A stretch of DNA of 64,000 nucleotides from Pandoraea horticolens (GTDB lineage: Bacteria; Pseudomonadota; Gammaproteobacteria; Burkholderiales; Burkholderiaceae), in the NCBI RefSeq assembly GCF_902459555.1, contig NZ_CABPSM010000003.1, positions 186,001 through 250,000 on the forward strand, read 5' to 3'. Numbering within the stretch: position 1 is the first letter of the stretch; each line of letters opens with the position of its first letter. Positions 1 to 8,885 of the stretch are shown here, in pieces. The translations under genes and the position numbers were made by a program. A model generated the notes under the pieces. The model did no database searches and had not been told where the DNA came from. It saw nothing but the letters and a program-made list of their open reading frames with translations.

Positions 1-822
1 CGTTTGCGCGCGTCGCTGACCCGTCCGCCGAAGCCGGTTATTGTACCCGAGGGGGGGGCTCGCGCCTTGTCGCGCCTGCCCCGGCCATCCCGTCGCATGC
101 TTGTCTACGCGAGCACCAGCGGCGTCTACGGCGACTGTGGCGGTGCTTACGTGGATGAGACCCGCGCGCCGCAGCCAACATCGCCGCGCGGACAGCGCCG
201 CATCGACGCCGAGAGGACGATACGCTCGCTTGGCCGCCCGTCGGCGCATGCTCGCCACCGCCGCCGCGTGCTAAGCGCAGGCCCGGCCCGCGCAGGGGCG
301 CCAGCAGTGGCGGGTACGCGTGCGGCATGGCGCCACGCCGAGCGCGCCCGAGCCCCCTGGCGGGCCTCTATCGTGCGTATTCCGGGCATATATGCGGCAA
401 ACCGTCTTCCCGTCGCGCGTTTGCAGCGTGGCACGCCGGCGTTGCAGGCGTCCGACGACGTTTTCACCAACCATATTCATGCCGACGATCTGGCCGCGAT
501 CCTGATTTGCGCGATGTGGCGCGGCAAGGCGCAGCGGGTCGTACACGCGAGCGACGACACCGAGTGGCGTATGGGGGAGTATTTCGACCACGTGGCTGAC
601 GCGCTTGGCCTTGCCCGGCCGCCGCGCATTTCGCGCGACGAGGCGGGCCGTGTGCTGGAGCCGACGCTGCTGTCGTTCATGTCGGAGTCGCGGCGGCTGG
701 TCAACACGCGGCTCAAGCGCGAGTTGCGTTATCGGTTGACGTACCCCGACGTGGCGGCGCTGATTGCCACGTTGCCGCCTCCACCGTCATCACCGCCGCC
801 ACCGTCGAGCGAAGCCGCCTGA
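1..822 (+). CDS. NAD(P)-dependent epimerase/dehydratase family protein (YeeZ-like SDR), 5' end missing
   Basis: The reading frame is open from the window edge, so the start and the N-terminal nucleotide-binding fold lie upstream. The visible part has the SDR-type segment YASTSGVYGD, with the Tyr and Ser usual in the active-site region of extended SDR epimerases. A RIPGIYA segment and FTNHIHADDLA follow, which are typical of the YeeZ-like group. These proteins are predicted to act on NAD(P)-linked sugar or other small substrates; the true substrate is unknown. Between the two motif blocks is a stretch of about 30 residues rich in Ala, Arg and Gly (near residues 85-120) that looks like low-complexity insertion or locally degraded sequence. 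The C-terminus ends in a Pro/Ser-rich tail. The gene converges on the efflux lipoprotein gene that follows. Confidence 0.75.
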   Translation, partial: RLRASLTRPPKPVIVPEGGARALSRLPRPSRRMLVYASTSGVYGDCGGAYVDETRAPQPTSPRGQRRIDAERTIRSLGRPSAHARHRRRVLSAGPARAGAPAVAGTRAAWRHAERARAPWRASIVRIPGIYAANRLPVARLQRGTPALQASDDVFTNHIHADDLAAILICAMWRGKAQRVVHASDDTEWRMGEYFDHVADALGLARPPRISRDEAGRVLEPTLLSFMSESRRLVNTRLKRELRYRLTYPDVAALIATLPPPPSSPPPPSSEAA

Positions 823-844
823 GTCTCGTCGCGACGCTCGGGTC

Positions 845-2338
845 TCAGCCGGCGGGTTCCAGCGTACCGCCCAGCGCCTTGACGAGCGAGAGCGTCGCGT
901 CGATCTGATCGAGGCGTGACTGTGCGGCATTGCGCCGGGCCTGACGGGCGAGCCGTTGTGCGTCGAGCCAGCTTTGCAGATCGACATCCCCTGCGCGGTA
1001 GCGCACCCCCGACAAATCCGCCGCACGCTGCGCCAACGTCGCCGCGCGGGCGAGCGACGCGTATTGCGACGTGGTGCGCTCGCGCGCCGAGAGCGCGTCC
1101 TCGACTTCGGTCAGCGCCGTGAGCAGGGTATTGCGGAACGTGGCGACCGATTGTTCGTAGTCGTTGCGGGCGAGCGCGGTGGTGAAGCGTGCCGTCTGCA
1201 CTTGCAAGAACGGCATGGCGAGGGTGGCGGCGAGCGTGCCCACGGGATTGGCCAGCAGCCGCGAGAGCGAATCGCTGCTGGTCGCGGCCGTGCCGTTGAG
1301 GGTGATCGATGGATAGAACGAGAGCCGCGCGGCGTCGACATCGGCCAATCGCGCCCGCACGCGGGTCTCGGCGGCGGCGAGATCGGGGCGCCGCGCGAGC
1401 AGCGATGCGGGCAGGCCCGGCGCGATGTCCGGTAGATGGGCCGGCGCGAGCGAGGGGCTTTCGGCAAAGCGCGTCTGTGCAGGCAGGCCCAATGCGCTGG
1501 CGAGCGAGTGCCGCGCGATGTCGCGCCGCCGTTCCCAGTCCGCCAGTGCGCCGGCCACGGCGTCGCTATCCTGCTGCGCCTGCACCGGATCGATCGCCGA
1601 CACGGCCCCGGCGCGCCGGCGCGCATCGACCAGCGCCACGGTTCGCTCGGCTGCGGCCAGGTCCTCGGTGGCGCTGCGCACGTTCTCGTTCAGATACGCC
1701 ACGCGCCAATAGAGCGACGCCACCTGGCTCGACAGCGAGAGTGCGGCAGCGCGTCGATCCCATGCGCTGGCGGCGGCTTGCCAATGAGCGGCATCGCGTT
1801 GTGCGGCGAGTTTGTTCCACAGATCGATCTCGTAGCTGATGCCGAGGGTGGCGCCGGAGGTCGTCTGCGTCTGCCCGTTGTAGGCAATCGCAGCCTTGCC
1901 GCCATCGAGCGCGCGCGACTTGGCGCCGGTCACGGAACCGGTGAACTGCGGCCAGCGATTCGCGCCGGTCAGACCCGCTTGCAGCGCGTCGCGGTCCGCC
2001 TGCAACGCTTTGAGGGCGAGTCCGGGGTTAGCCTCCAGCGCTTGCCGGACAAGCGTGTCGAGCTGCGGCTCGTGGAACGCTTGCCACCACGGATCGATGA
2101 CGTCGCCGGCACTCTGCGATGCGCTCGCGGCGGTGTTTTGAGCACCATCGAGTGGTGTGTGAAATTGTGCGGGAACGCTCAACGCGGGGCGCTCGTAGGC
2201 AGTGCGTGTGAGGCTGCATCCGGCGAGCAATACGGCGGCGGCCATCGCGCAGAGCGACGGCAAGATCGGCCGTTGCACCGGCGTTGGCAGCGTCGGTGCC
2301 GTGGGGCATGCGTGAAGAGATCTGGAAAAGCGAATCAT
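845..2338 (-). CDS. Outer membrane efflux lipoprotein of the NodT/TolC family (MacAB partner)
   Basis: The product is 497 residues. The start was placed at the ATG giving MIRFSRS, because the frame upstream of it has no family similarity and runs into macB. A lipobox LLAGC with Cys41 predicts a lipid-anchored outer membrane protein. The body has the repeated helical features of the outer membrane factor family, including LEANPGLALKALQADRD and the NodT signature LLARRPDLAAAE. It should form the outer membrane channel for the MacA-MacB exporter encoded just upstream on the same strand. The 101-bp gap to macB contains a strong hairpin followed by a run of five T on the minus strand, so this gene is probably expressed less than macAB or under attenuation. 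Confidence 0.88.
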   Translation of the reverse strand: MIRFSRSLHACPTAPTLPTPVQRPILPSLCAMAAAVLLAGCSLTRTAYERPALSVPAQFHTPLDGAQNTAASASQSAGDVIDPWWQAFHEPQLDTLVRQALEANPGLALKALQADRDALQAGLTGANRWPQFTGSVTGAKSRALDGGKAAIAYNGQTQTTSGATLGISYEIDLWNKLAAQRDAAHWQAAASAWDRRAAALSLSSQVASLYWRVAYLNENVRSATEDLAAAERTVALVDARRRAGAVSAIDPVQAQQDSDAVAGALADWERRRDIARHSLASALGLPAQTRFAESPSLAPAHLPDIAPGLPASLLARRPDLAAAETRVRARLADVDAARLSFYPSITLNGTAATSSDSLSRLLANPVGTLAATLAMPFLQVQTARFTTALARNDYEQSVATFRNTLLTALTEVEDALSARERTTSQYASLARAATLAQRAADLSGVRYRAGDVDLQSWLDAQRLARQARRNAAQSRLDQIDATLSLVKALGGTLEPAG

Positions 2339-2348
2339 CGAATCTTTC

Positions 2349-2387
2349 AAAAAGACCCCCGCGCGCGACACCGAATCGCGCGCGGGG
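2349..2387 (-). terminator. Intrinsic terminator or attenuator between macB and the outer membrane factor gene
   Basis: A perfect 12-bp stem (2357-2368 with 2376-2387) closes a 7-nt loop. Read on the minus strand it is followed three bases later by five T (2349-2353). A second 7-bp stem (2395-2401 with 2422-2428) lies just upstream. The position, after macB and before the lipoprotein gene, suggests partial termination inside the operon. Confidence 0.7.
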
Positions 2388-2439
2388 TATAAAGCCGTCC
2401 CGAGCCATAGGGGGGCACTGCGGGACGGTGGGAGGCGAA

Positions 2440-4467
2440 TCATTCGCGAGCCAGGGCATCGACCGGATCGAGCCGTGCGGCGCTGCGTGCGGGCCACCAG
2501 CCACTCACGACACCGATGACGCACGCGCACGCGACAGCCGCCGTGAACGTACGCGCGGAGAACACGACGGCGACCTGCGGCACGAAGGTCGCAACGAGCC
2601 AGCCGATGGCATACGACAGCGCCACACCGACGGCGCCGCCCATCAGGCAGACGAGCACCGCTTCGATCAGGAACTGCCGGAGAATGTCCTGACGTCGAGC
2701 ACCGATGGCGCGTCGAATGCCGATCTCGCGTGTGCGTTCCGTGACCGAGACCAGCATGATGTTCATCACGCCGATGCCGCCGACCACGAGCGAGATCAGC
2801 GCCACGAACGAGAGCAGCAGCGTGAGCATCTGACTGGTGCGTGAGATCGACTTCACGATGGTGTCCATGTTGAACGTGAAGAAGTCCTTCTGACCGTGCG
2901 CGCGCGTGAGCACGCGGATGATGGCCGCCTCGGCCGCCGCAGGCGGATGCCCGTCGAGAATGCGCACCGTGATCGACTCCAGATGCTGCTGTCCTGCCAG
3001 ACGGCTCGCCACCGTCGTCCACGGGACATAGACGTTGAGCGAGCGGCTCACGAACATCGATGAACGATCGCGCACCACGCCGATGATCCGCAGCGGAAGC
3101 GACCCCGCGAGCACGATCTGACCGACCGGATCGCCGCCGTTCGGCATCAGCTTCTTGAGGGTGTTCTCCCCGAGCAGCGCAACCTGCGCCTGACGCTCGA
3201 CTTCAGAGGCATCGAAGCTGCGTCCGCGGGCGAGCTTCAGACCGTTGGCCCGCATGAAATCGGCGCCTTCTCCATGCACCTGCGCGTCGGTGTCCAGGCG
3301 CCCGAAACGCATGCGCGCCGTGCGTGGGCCGAGCTGCGGCGTCACGCTGTCGGTGTACGGCTGGGCCGCGAGCAGGGCGGCGTCGCGTGGCAGCAGGGTG
3401 CGAATCTCGGCGGCCTTGTCGTCGTTGAAGTCCTTGCCGCGCAGCACGGTGATCGTGTTCGGCGCGATGTTGCCGATGTCGTTGAGCACGCGCCGCTTCG
3501 TGCCTTCGCCGATGGCCGAGAGCGACACGACCGACGTGATGCCGATGATGATGCCGAGCATCGTCAGCCCGGTGCGCAAGCGATGCGACGCCAGCGCGTG
3601 CCACGCCATCGAGAGGCTTTCCGAGAACGTCGGCCAACCGCTCATCCAGCCGGTCGAGCTACGGTGGGGCTCGGTTGTGGCGACGATTGGTGTCCGCCCG
3701 TCGAGGTTATCGTTGCGCGACGGCGCGCATTGCGCCCTTGCCGTCGCGTCGGTGAGTGTCGCTTGATGCGTATCGTTCACGCGATCGCGCACGATGCGTC
3801 CGTCGGCAATCTCGATGACGCGTTGCGCCCATGCCGCCACACCGGGATCGTGTGTCACGAGAATGATCGTGTGCCCGCGCGCGTGCAATTCGCGCAGAAT
3901 CTGCATGACCTCGAGCCCGCTGTGGCTGTCGAGTGCGCCGGTCGGCTCGTCTGCGAGGATGATGTCGCCACCGTTCATCAGCGCCCGCGCGATGCTCACG
4001 CGCTGCTGCTGTCCGCCGGACATTTGCGACGGCCGGTGCGACAAATGTCCGCCAAGTCCGAGGCGTTCGAGCAAGGCCGCCGAGCGCGAGGCACGGATTG
4101 CCTTTGGTGTGCCCGCGTACACAGCGGGCACTTCGACATTGCCCTGCGCCGTGAGATGCCCCATCAGGTGGTAGCGCTGGAAGATGAAGCCGAAAGACTC
4201 GCGCCGCCGCGCGGCGAGCGCATCGTCCGAGAGCGAGGCGACATCCTGGCCATCGATTTCATAGCGTCCGCCGCTCGCCCGGTCGAGGCAGCCGAGCACG
4301 TTCATCAGTGTCGACTTGCCCGAGCCGGACGGCCCCATGATTGCGACCATCTCACCGCGCTCGATCTCGAGTTCGACGTCGCGCAGCACGGTGACGGCAC
4401 TCACGCCCTCGCCGAAGGTGCGCGAGACGCCCGTCAGGCGAAGCAGTGGTGCAGCGGCGCTTGTCAC
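2440..4467 (-). CDS. macB: MacB: macrolide-type ABC exporter, fused ATPase and permease
   Basis: The 675-residue protein has an N-terminal ABC ATPase with Walker A GPSGSGKS (residues 45-52), signature SGGQQQRVSIARAL and Walker B LADEPTGALD. After a linker come the MacB periplasmic core domain and the C-terminal FtsX-like permease segments with the conserved IGIRRAIGARR motif. MacB is a mechanotransmitting ABC exporter that works with the MacA adaptor and an outer membrane channel to expel substrates such as macrolides, lipopeptides or toxins from the periplasm. The start is a GTG that overlaps the macA stop in the tetranucleotide GTGA, which implies translational coupling. The substrate cannot be told from sequence. 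Confidence 0.93.
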   Translation of the reverse strand: MTSAAAPLLRLTGVSRTFGEGVSAVTVLRDVELEIERGEMVAIMGPSGSGKSTLMNVLGCLDRASGGRYEIDGQDVASLSDDALAARRRESFGFIFQRYHLMGHLTAQGNVEVPAVYAGTPKAIRASRSAALLERLGLGGHLSHRPSQMSGGQQQRVSIARALMNGGDIILADEPTGALDSHSGLEVMQILRELHARGHTIILVTHDPGVAAWAQRVIEIADGRIVRDRVNDTHQATLTDATARAQCAPSRNDNLDGRTPIVATTEPHRSSTGWMSGWPTFSESLSMAWHALASHRLRTGLTMLGIIIGITSVVSLSAIGEGTKRRVLNDIGNIAPNTITVLRGKDFNDDKAAEIRTLLPRDAALLAAQPYTDSVTPQLGPRTARMRFGRLDTDAQVHGEGADFMRANGLKLARGRSFDASEVERQAQVALLGENTLKKLMPNGGDPVGQIVLAGSLPLRIIGVVRDRSSMFVSRSLNVYVPWTTVASRLAGQQHLESITVRILDGHPPAAAEAAIIRVLTRAHGQKDFFTFNMDTIVKSISRTSQMLTLLLSFVALISLVVGGIGVMNIMLVSVTERTREIGIRRAIGARRQDILRQFLIEAVLVCLMGGAVGVALSYAIGWLVATFVPQVAVVFSARTFTAAVACACVIGVVSGWWPARSAARLDPVDALARE

Positions 4468-5618
4468 AGCAGGGCTCCGGTATCGTTGCTGCCGGGCGCC
4501 GGCGCGTCGGTCGGGTCGGCGGTCACGACCCGATCGCCTTCGGACAAGCCGTCGAGCGCCTGCGCCGTGAGCCGGTTGTCGAGTCCGACTTTCACCCAGC
4601 GCGCCTGCGCATCGCCGTTCTTGTCGAGCACACGCACGCGATAGCGGCCGTCGGCACGTTTCTCGCCAAGGGCGGCGGACGGAAACGTCAGCGCGTTTTC
4701 GACGCGTGCGCGCACGACTGAGACCTGCGCGGTCATATCGGGACGCAGCACGCCGTTCGGGTTCGGCACATCGAAGAGCGCGTTGAAGAAGATCGCGTTG
4801 TTGATCTTCTCGGGCGACGGCTGAATGACACGCAGCTTGCCTTCGTAACGTGTCTCGGGCGCACCGAGAATCGTGAAGTACACGTGCTGGCCCTCGCGAA
4901 TCCGCACGACATCCGCTTCGGAGACTTGCGCGCGAACCGTCATCATCGACAGGTCGGCGACTTTCAGAATGGTGGGAATCTGATAGATCGCCGTGACCGT
5001 CTGACCTTCCTGTGTAGTGATCGACGTGACCGTGCCCGTGATCGGCGCGGTGATGCGTGTGTACGACTGGTTCGTGCGGGCCTTGTCGACCTTCACGTTC
5101 TGCTGACTGATCTGCGAATCGAGCGAGGCGAGTTCGGCGGTCAATGCGTCGGACTCGGTGCGGGCCTTTTCCAGATCGCGCGGCGACGTCGCGTCGTCGC
5201 GCATCAACTGTCGTTGACGTGCCAGCTCACGTTCGGCTTGCGCGTGACGAATCGCCTTGGCGCGACGATCTGCCGCCAGCGTGGTGAGTCCGGCATTCGC
5301 CTCGCGCAGGTCGTTGTCGCTCGACGTCGGATCGATTTCCGCGAGCAATTGCCCTTTGGTGACGTGATCGCCGAGTACCACCTTGAGCGAGCGCAACTGA
5401 CCGTTGGCCTGCGAGCCAACTTCCACTTGCTTGATGGGCTGGAGCACACCCGTGGCGAGCACGGCGTCTTCGAGATCGCTGCGCGTGACTTTTGCGCTGA
5501 GGTATGCAGGCGGCTTCGGGCGCGGCCACTGCCAGATGGCGAGGCCGCAAAGCACAACGAGAACCGCCACGCCGATCTTGCGGCGGCGCGTGAGAGGGAA
5601 CGGGGAAAAGCGCTTCAT
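4464..5618 (-). CDS. macA: MacA: periplasmic adaptor of the MacAB exporter
   Basis: The 384-residue protein has an N-terminal membrane anchor (about residues 15-30, after a basic RRRK). It continues with the split biotinyl-lipoyl domain (VEVGSQANGQLRSLKV and ITAPITGTVTSI), a coiled-coil hairpin rich in Lys, Arg and Gln (about residues 95-185), and the beta-barrel and membrane-proximal domains. This is the standard membrane fusion protein layout. MacA stimulates MacB ATPase and docks to the outer membrane channel. It is the first gene of the operon and its stop overlaps the macB start. No dedicated regulator lies next to it. Confidence 0.92.
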   Translation of the reverse strand: MKRFSPFPLTRRRKIGVAVLVVLCGLAIWQWPRPKPPAYLSAKVTRSDLEDAVLATGVLQPIKQVEVGSQANGQLRSLKVVLGDHVTKGQLLAEIDPTSSDNDLREANAGLTTLAADRRAKAIRHAQAERELARQRQLMRDDATSPRDLEKARTESDALTAELASLDSQISQQNVKVDKARTNQSYTRITAPITGTVTSITTQEGQTVTAIYQIPTILKVADLSMMTVRAQVSEADVVRIREGQHVYFTILGAPETRYEGKLRVIQPSPEKINNAIFFNALFDVPNPNGVLRPDMTAQVSVVRARVENALTFPSAALGEKRADGRYRVRVLDKNGDAQARWVKVGLDNRLTAQALDGLSEGDRVVTADPTDAPAPGSNDTGALL

Positions 5619-5742
5619 CGATCAGGGAATAGGCCAATGGCTGCCGCAATGCGCGGACCTGTGGCGATCCTAATCAAATGGGGCGTCGCAAACTGTTTTC
5701 AGTTGTTGGGACTTTGTGAACAGAGTTGACCTGCCTGTGGCG

Positions 5743-6375
5743 TCAGGGCGGTGCGTGCGCTCTGGCGGGCAGGTCGGGGTGCGCCGGTGTCGGGTAAGTC
5801 AGACGCGGCATGGGCGCGCCGGTACGGCGCACCACGACCTGATCGACCACGGCTTCCACGTCGGCCGTCTCGCCTAGCGCCTTGAGAAATGTCGAAAGGG
5901 CAAAGCTGGGGGCGACACACCCTTGCACAACGATGATGCGCCGTTGAAACGTGAGCCAGAGCGACGTCCGCGTCGCCCATGGAATATCGGTGGCAATGGC
6001 CGAGAGACGCCGTTGGGCGGATTCTGCGATCTCCGCGTCGTAGCGATAGCTGTTCGACAACCGGCAGCGCCCTTCCAGCCAGCAATGGTTGCCTTTTTCG
6101 ATCCGGTGATGGGCATCGGCGAGCCAGTCGGATTCGCGCATGGCGGGGCCGAGCGGGGTGGGGCAGTCGGCAATGGCCGTAGAAATGTGGAGGAAGGGAT
6201 CGTGGCCGAAATTCTGCACGGCTGCCGGCGCGGAGACGCCCGAAACGGCGCTGGACGAGGCGTCAGCCCCGCCAGACAAGGCGTTCGGGAAAGCCAGGGC
6301 GGTGGCGCTCAGCGAGAGCGCCGTCGCCAGGGTCGCCGCCGAGCGGCTGCACAGTGTGAAGATTGCGCGGCACAT
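5743..6375 (-). CDS. Secreted BON-like hypothetical protein
   Basis: The chosen ATG gives MCRAIFTLCSRS and has a strong GGAGG six bases upstream, whereas the more upstream start has none. The 210-residue product begins with a signal-peptide-like hydrophobic stretch ending near ATALA. It then has a region with several Cys (DCPTP, HCWLEGRC) and a C-terminal half resembling a BON-type domain: residues around WLTFQRRIIVVQGCV followed by a segment like KALGETADVEAVVD. BON domains bind phospholipid or other envelope surfaces. It is likely periplasmic; the exact role is unknown. It sits after macA on the same strand but is separated from it by 124 bp and is divergent from a response regulator gene. 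Confidence 0.6.
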   Translation of the reverse strand: MCRAIFTLCSRSAATLATALSLSATALAFPNALSGGADASSSAVSGVSAPAAVQNFGHDPFLHISTAIADCPTPLGPAMRESDWLADAHHRIEKGNHCWLEGRCRLSNSYRYDAEIAESAQRRLSAIATDIPWATRTSLWLTFQRRIIVVQGCVAPSFALSTFLKALGETADVEAVVDQVVVRRTGAPMPRLTYPTPAHPDLPARAHAPP

Positions 6376-6656
6376 GCGGCCTCCCATACCCCTCGCGGGT
6401 GATGTGGACGACGTTGTGGTGTCGGCGGGCACGCGGGCAAGTGGAGATAAATGTGGGTTACGCCGCCTAACGTCGCCGAAATACCGATCTCTTGGGCGCT
6501 TGGCTGACTGCCGTGCCGACCTCTGGCGTCGATCTGCCTTACCTATCCTTTCTGAAATAAGGATTAGGCGCCATTCTATAAGATGCTTCGGCTAACGCGG
6601 CACTGGACGGGCGCGCAAACTGCCATGTATCTCACTTTCATGGCCGGGAAATTTTC

Positions 6657-7493
6657 ATGAGTCTGCATGTTCTTCTGGTCGACGACGATCCTGTCGCTCG
6701 CGACCTGTTGCGCGAATTGCTGCACGCCAATGGGATGCAGGTCTCGGTACTTCACAATGGCGCGTCGCTACTGCGCCGGCTCGAACTCGAGCGGCCGTCG
6801 GTGATTCTGCTCGACGTCATGATGCCGGAGCGCGATGGCTTGCGTGCGTTGCAGGATTTGCGCGCGACGGGTGACGACATCCCGGTCATCATGCTGTCGG
6901 CACGTGGTGGCTCGCTCGACCGGGCGCTCGGGTTGGAGCTGGGCGCAGACGATTACCTCACCAAGCCGTTCGATCCGCGCGAGTTGCTTGCCCGCATTCA
7001 CGCGGTGCTGCGCCGTCGCGGACCGGTGGCGGCCAGCGCGCCCGATGCACGCGTCCCGTACCGCTTCGGCCCGTTTGTGCTGGATTTCTCGCTACGCACG
7101 TTGCAGCGCGAGGGTGAGCGTCTGCCGCTGCGCGATACGGAATTCGCCATGCTCAAGGCGTTCACGCAGCATCCGATGCAGGTGCTGCCGCGCGTGAAGC
7201 TGCACGCCATGCTCTACGGCGACGGCATCGCATACCGTGACCGCAGTCTGGATGTGCCGGTGTGGCGTTTGCGGCGTCTCATCGAAGCCGACCCGTCGGT
7301 GCCGCGCTACATCCAGACGATTCGCGGTACGGGCTACGTCTTCGTGCCCGGTGGCGAATTGCCCGAGGGCGCGACGGCCGGTGCGCGCGAGCGATCCGGT
7401 GGCGTTGACGACAGTGACGACGCGTTGTCGCTCGCTCCGTCGGCATCGGTCGGCAAGCGCGCGGTGCACGGCTGGCGGGAGTCGGTTGCGTGA
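6657..7493 (+). CDS. OmpR/PhoB-family response regulator (orphan)
   Basis: The 278-residue protein has an N-terminal receiver domain with acidic pocket DDD at residues 9-11, phosphoacceptor Asp53 in LLDVMMPERDG, and the KPF motif near residue 104. The C-terminal half is a winged-helix DNA-binding domain with RDTEFAMLKAF and the terminal IRGTGYVFVPG. The extra 35-residue Ser/Asp-rich tail is longer than usual. No histidine kinase gene is adjacent; the neighbours are a divergent secreted protein and a convergent polyphosphate kinase. The cognate kinase must be elsewhere or shared. Confidence 0.9.
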   Translation: MSLHVLLVDDDPVARDLLRELLHANGMQVSVLHNGASLLRRLELERPSVILLDVMMPERDGLRALQDLRATGDDIPVIMLSARGGSLDRALGLELGADDYLTKPFDPRELLARIHAVLRRRGPVAASAPDARVPYRFGPFVLDFSLRTLQREGERLPLRDTEFAMLKAFTQHPMQVLPRVKLHAMLYGDGIAYRDRSLDVPVWRLRRLIEADPSVPRYIQTIRGTGYVFVPGGELPEGATAGARERSGGVDDSDDALSLAPSASVGKRAVHGWRESVA

Positions 7494-7589
7494 ATCGGCG
7501 CTGACTGCCGCGCGACTCGCTGTTCGCGCGAGGGGTTCGTGAGCGAAATCACGTCGCAGGGCCGCGCTCTTCGGACCACGCCGCGCCTG

Positions 7590-7616
7590 CCGCCTGCCAC
7601 CGGGCGCGGCAGGCGG
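7590..7616. terminator. Hairpin between convergent response regulator and ppk2 genes
   Basis: A perfect 9-bp GC-rich stem (7590-7598 with 7608-7616) closes a 9-nt loop in the 148-bp convergent gap. Neither side has a clear T run, so termination is plausible but not certain. Confidence 0.4.
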
Positions 7617-7641
7617 ACTTGCGGGTATTCGGGCCGCGTAG

Positions 7642-8562
7642 TCAGTAAATCTCCGGCACGATCATTTCATCTGCCACCGGATGGCGAATGTAGTCCTCGC
7701 TGCGCGCCCGCTCGGGCAGCACAACGGGCGAGCGCTCCACGTCGTGATACGGCACTTGCGCGAGCAGGTGATGAATGCAATTCAGACGCGCGCGCTTCTT
7801 GTCGTCGGCCTGCACCACCCACCACGGCGCTTCCGGAATGTGCGTGCGCTCGATCATCACTTCCTTGGCGCGCGTATAGCTTTCCCAGCGACGACGGCTT
7901 TCGAGATCCATCGGGCTGAGTTTCCACTGTTTGAGCGGGTCTTGAATGCGTGCGAGGAAGCGTGCTTCCTGCTCTTCGTCAGAGATCGAGAACCAGTATT
8001 TGATGATCTGGACGCCGCTGCGCACGAGCATCTTCTCGAACTCGGGTACCGAGCGGAAAAACTCTTCGTACTCGCTCTGCGTGCAGAAACCCATCACATG
8101 CTCCACGCCTGCGCGGTTGTACCAGCTACGGTCGAACAGCACGATTTCGCCAGCGGCGGGCAGATGCTGCACGTAGCGCTGAAAATACCATTGCGTGCGC
8201 TCGCGATCGTTGGGCGCGGGCAGGGCGGCCACGCGGCACACGCGAGGATTCAGGCGCTGCGTGATGCGCTTGATCGCGCCGCCTTTGCCTGCGGCGTCGC
8301 GACCTTCGAAGATCACTACGAGCCGGTGACGGCTGCGCATCACCCAATCCTGCAACTTGACGAGTTCGCCTTGCAGGCGGAACAACTCGCGGAAATACTG
8401 CAGGCGATCCCCGCGCGCGGCGTCGCTCAGATCGTTCAGGCCGGGCAGGCGAAGATCGTCGATCTCCATCTCGATCTCTTCGTCGTAGCTGTCGATCAGA
8501 TCATCTTGGAGACGACGCGCAAGCGAGGCGTCGTGGTCGGCGTCGGAATCGAATTGGGTCAT
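7642..8562 (-). CDS. ppk2: Polyphosphate kinase 2 (PPK2 family)
   Basis: The 306-residue product (start at MTQFDSD, 13 codons inside the longest frame) matches PPK2. It has Walker A EGRDAAGKGG at residues 86-95, the Walker B-like LFDRSWYNRAGVEHVMGF, the lid region rich in Arg, and the ending AEDYIRHP-like segment (SEDYIRHP). PPK2 enzymes transfer phosphate between inorganic polyphosphate and nucleoside di- or monophosphates in the cytoplasm. Family class I (NDP-phosphorylating) is most likely from length and the FEGRDAAGKGG motif, but class cannot be fixed by eye. The gene is alone, convergent with the orphan response regulator and divergent from the CorA-like transporter. Confidence 0.93.
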   Translation of the reverse strand: MTQFDSDADHDASLARRLQDDLIDSYDEEIEMEIDDLRLPGLNDLSDAARGDRLQYFRELFRLQGELVKLQDWVMRSRHRLVVIFEGRDAAGKGGAIKRITQRLNPRVCRVAALPAPNDRERTQWYFQRYVQHLPAAGEIVLFDRSWYNRAGVEHVMGFCTQSEYEEFFRSVPEFEKMLVRSGVQIIKYWFSISDEEQEARFLARIQDPLKQWKLSPMDLESRRRWESYTRAKEVMIERTHIPEAPWWVVQADDKKRARLNCIHHLLAQVPYHDVERSPVVLPERARSEDYIRHPVADEMIVPEIY

Positions 8563-8804
8563 GGCGACGATCTCTTTCGGGCCAGAAAACACAAAGGGCA
8601 CCCGTATAACGTGGGTGACGACAGGCAGACGCCGCGCGATACCGCTCGCAAAGCGCGCCCGAGGGTGAATCCCGAGTATGCGACGATTTTATGACACTCG
8701 CGTGGCGTTGGCGAACACCGTTGCGGCGCGCTCCCCGCGGTGGCCCGCCTGGCGGGCATGAGCGGCGCTGGCGGCGTGGCGTTCCTGTGTCACGAAAATG
8801 AAAT

Positions 8805-8817
8805 ATGACATTGTCAT
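8805..8817. promoter_or_regulatory. Perfect palindrome ATGACA-T-TGTCAT upstream of the ZntB-like gene
   Basis: Six-base arms separated by one base form a perfect dyad 68 bp before the start of the CorA/ZntB-like gene, inside the 323-bp divergent gap shared with ppk2. An AT-rich stretch precedes it. It looks like an operator; the factor is unknown. The rest of the gap shows no gene. Confidence 0.35.
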
Positions 8818-8885
8818 GATGACCGATCCCACCGTGCTGCGGCGCGATTCAAGTCATTGCTCACGTCCGTTCAGACTCCGCGCGC

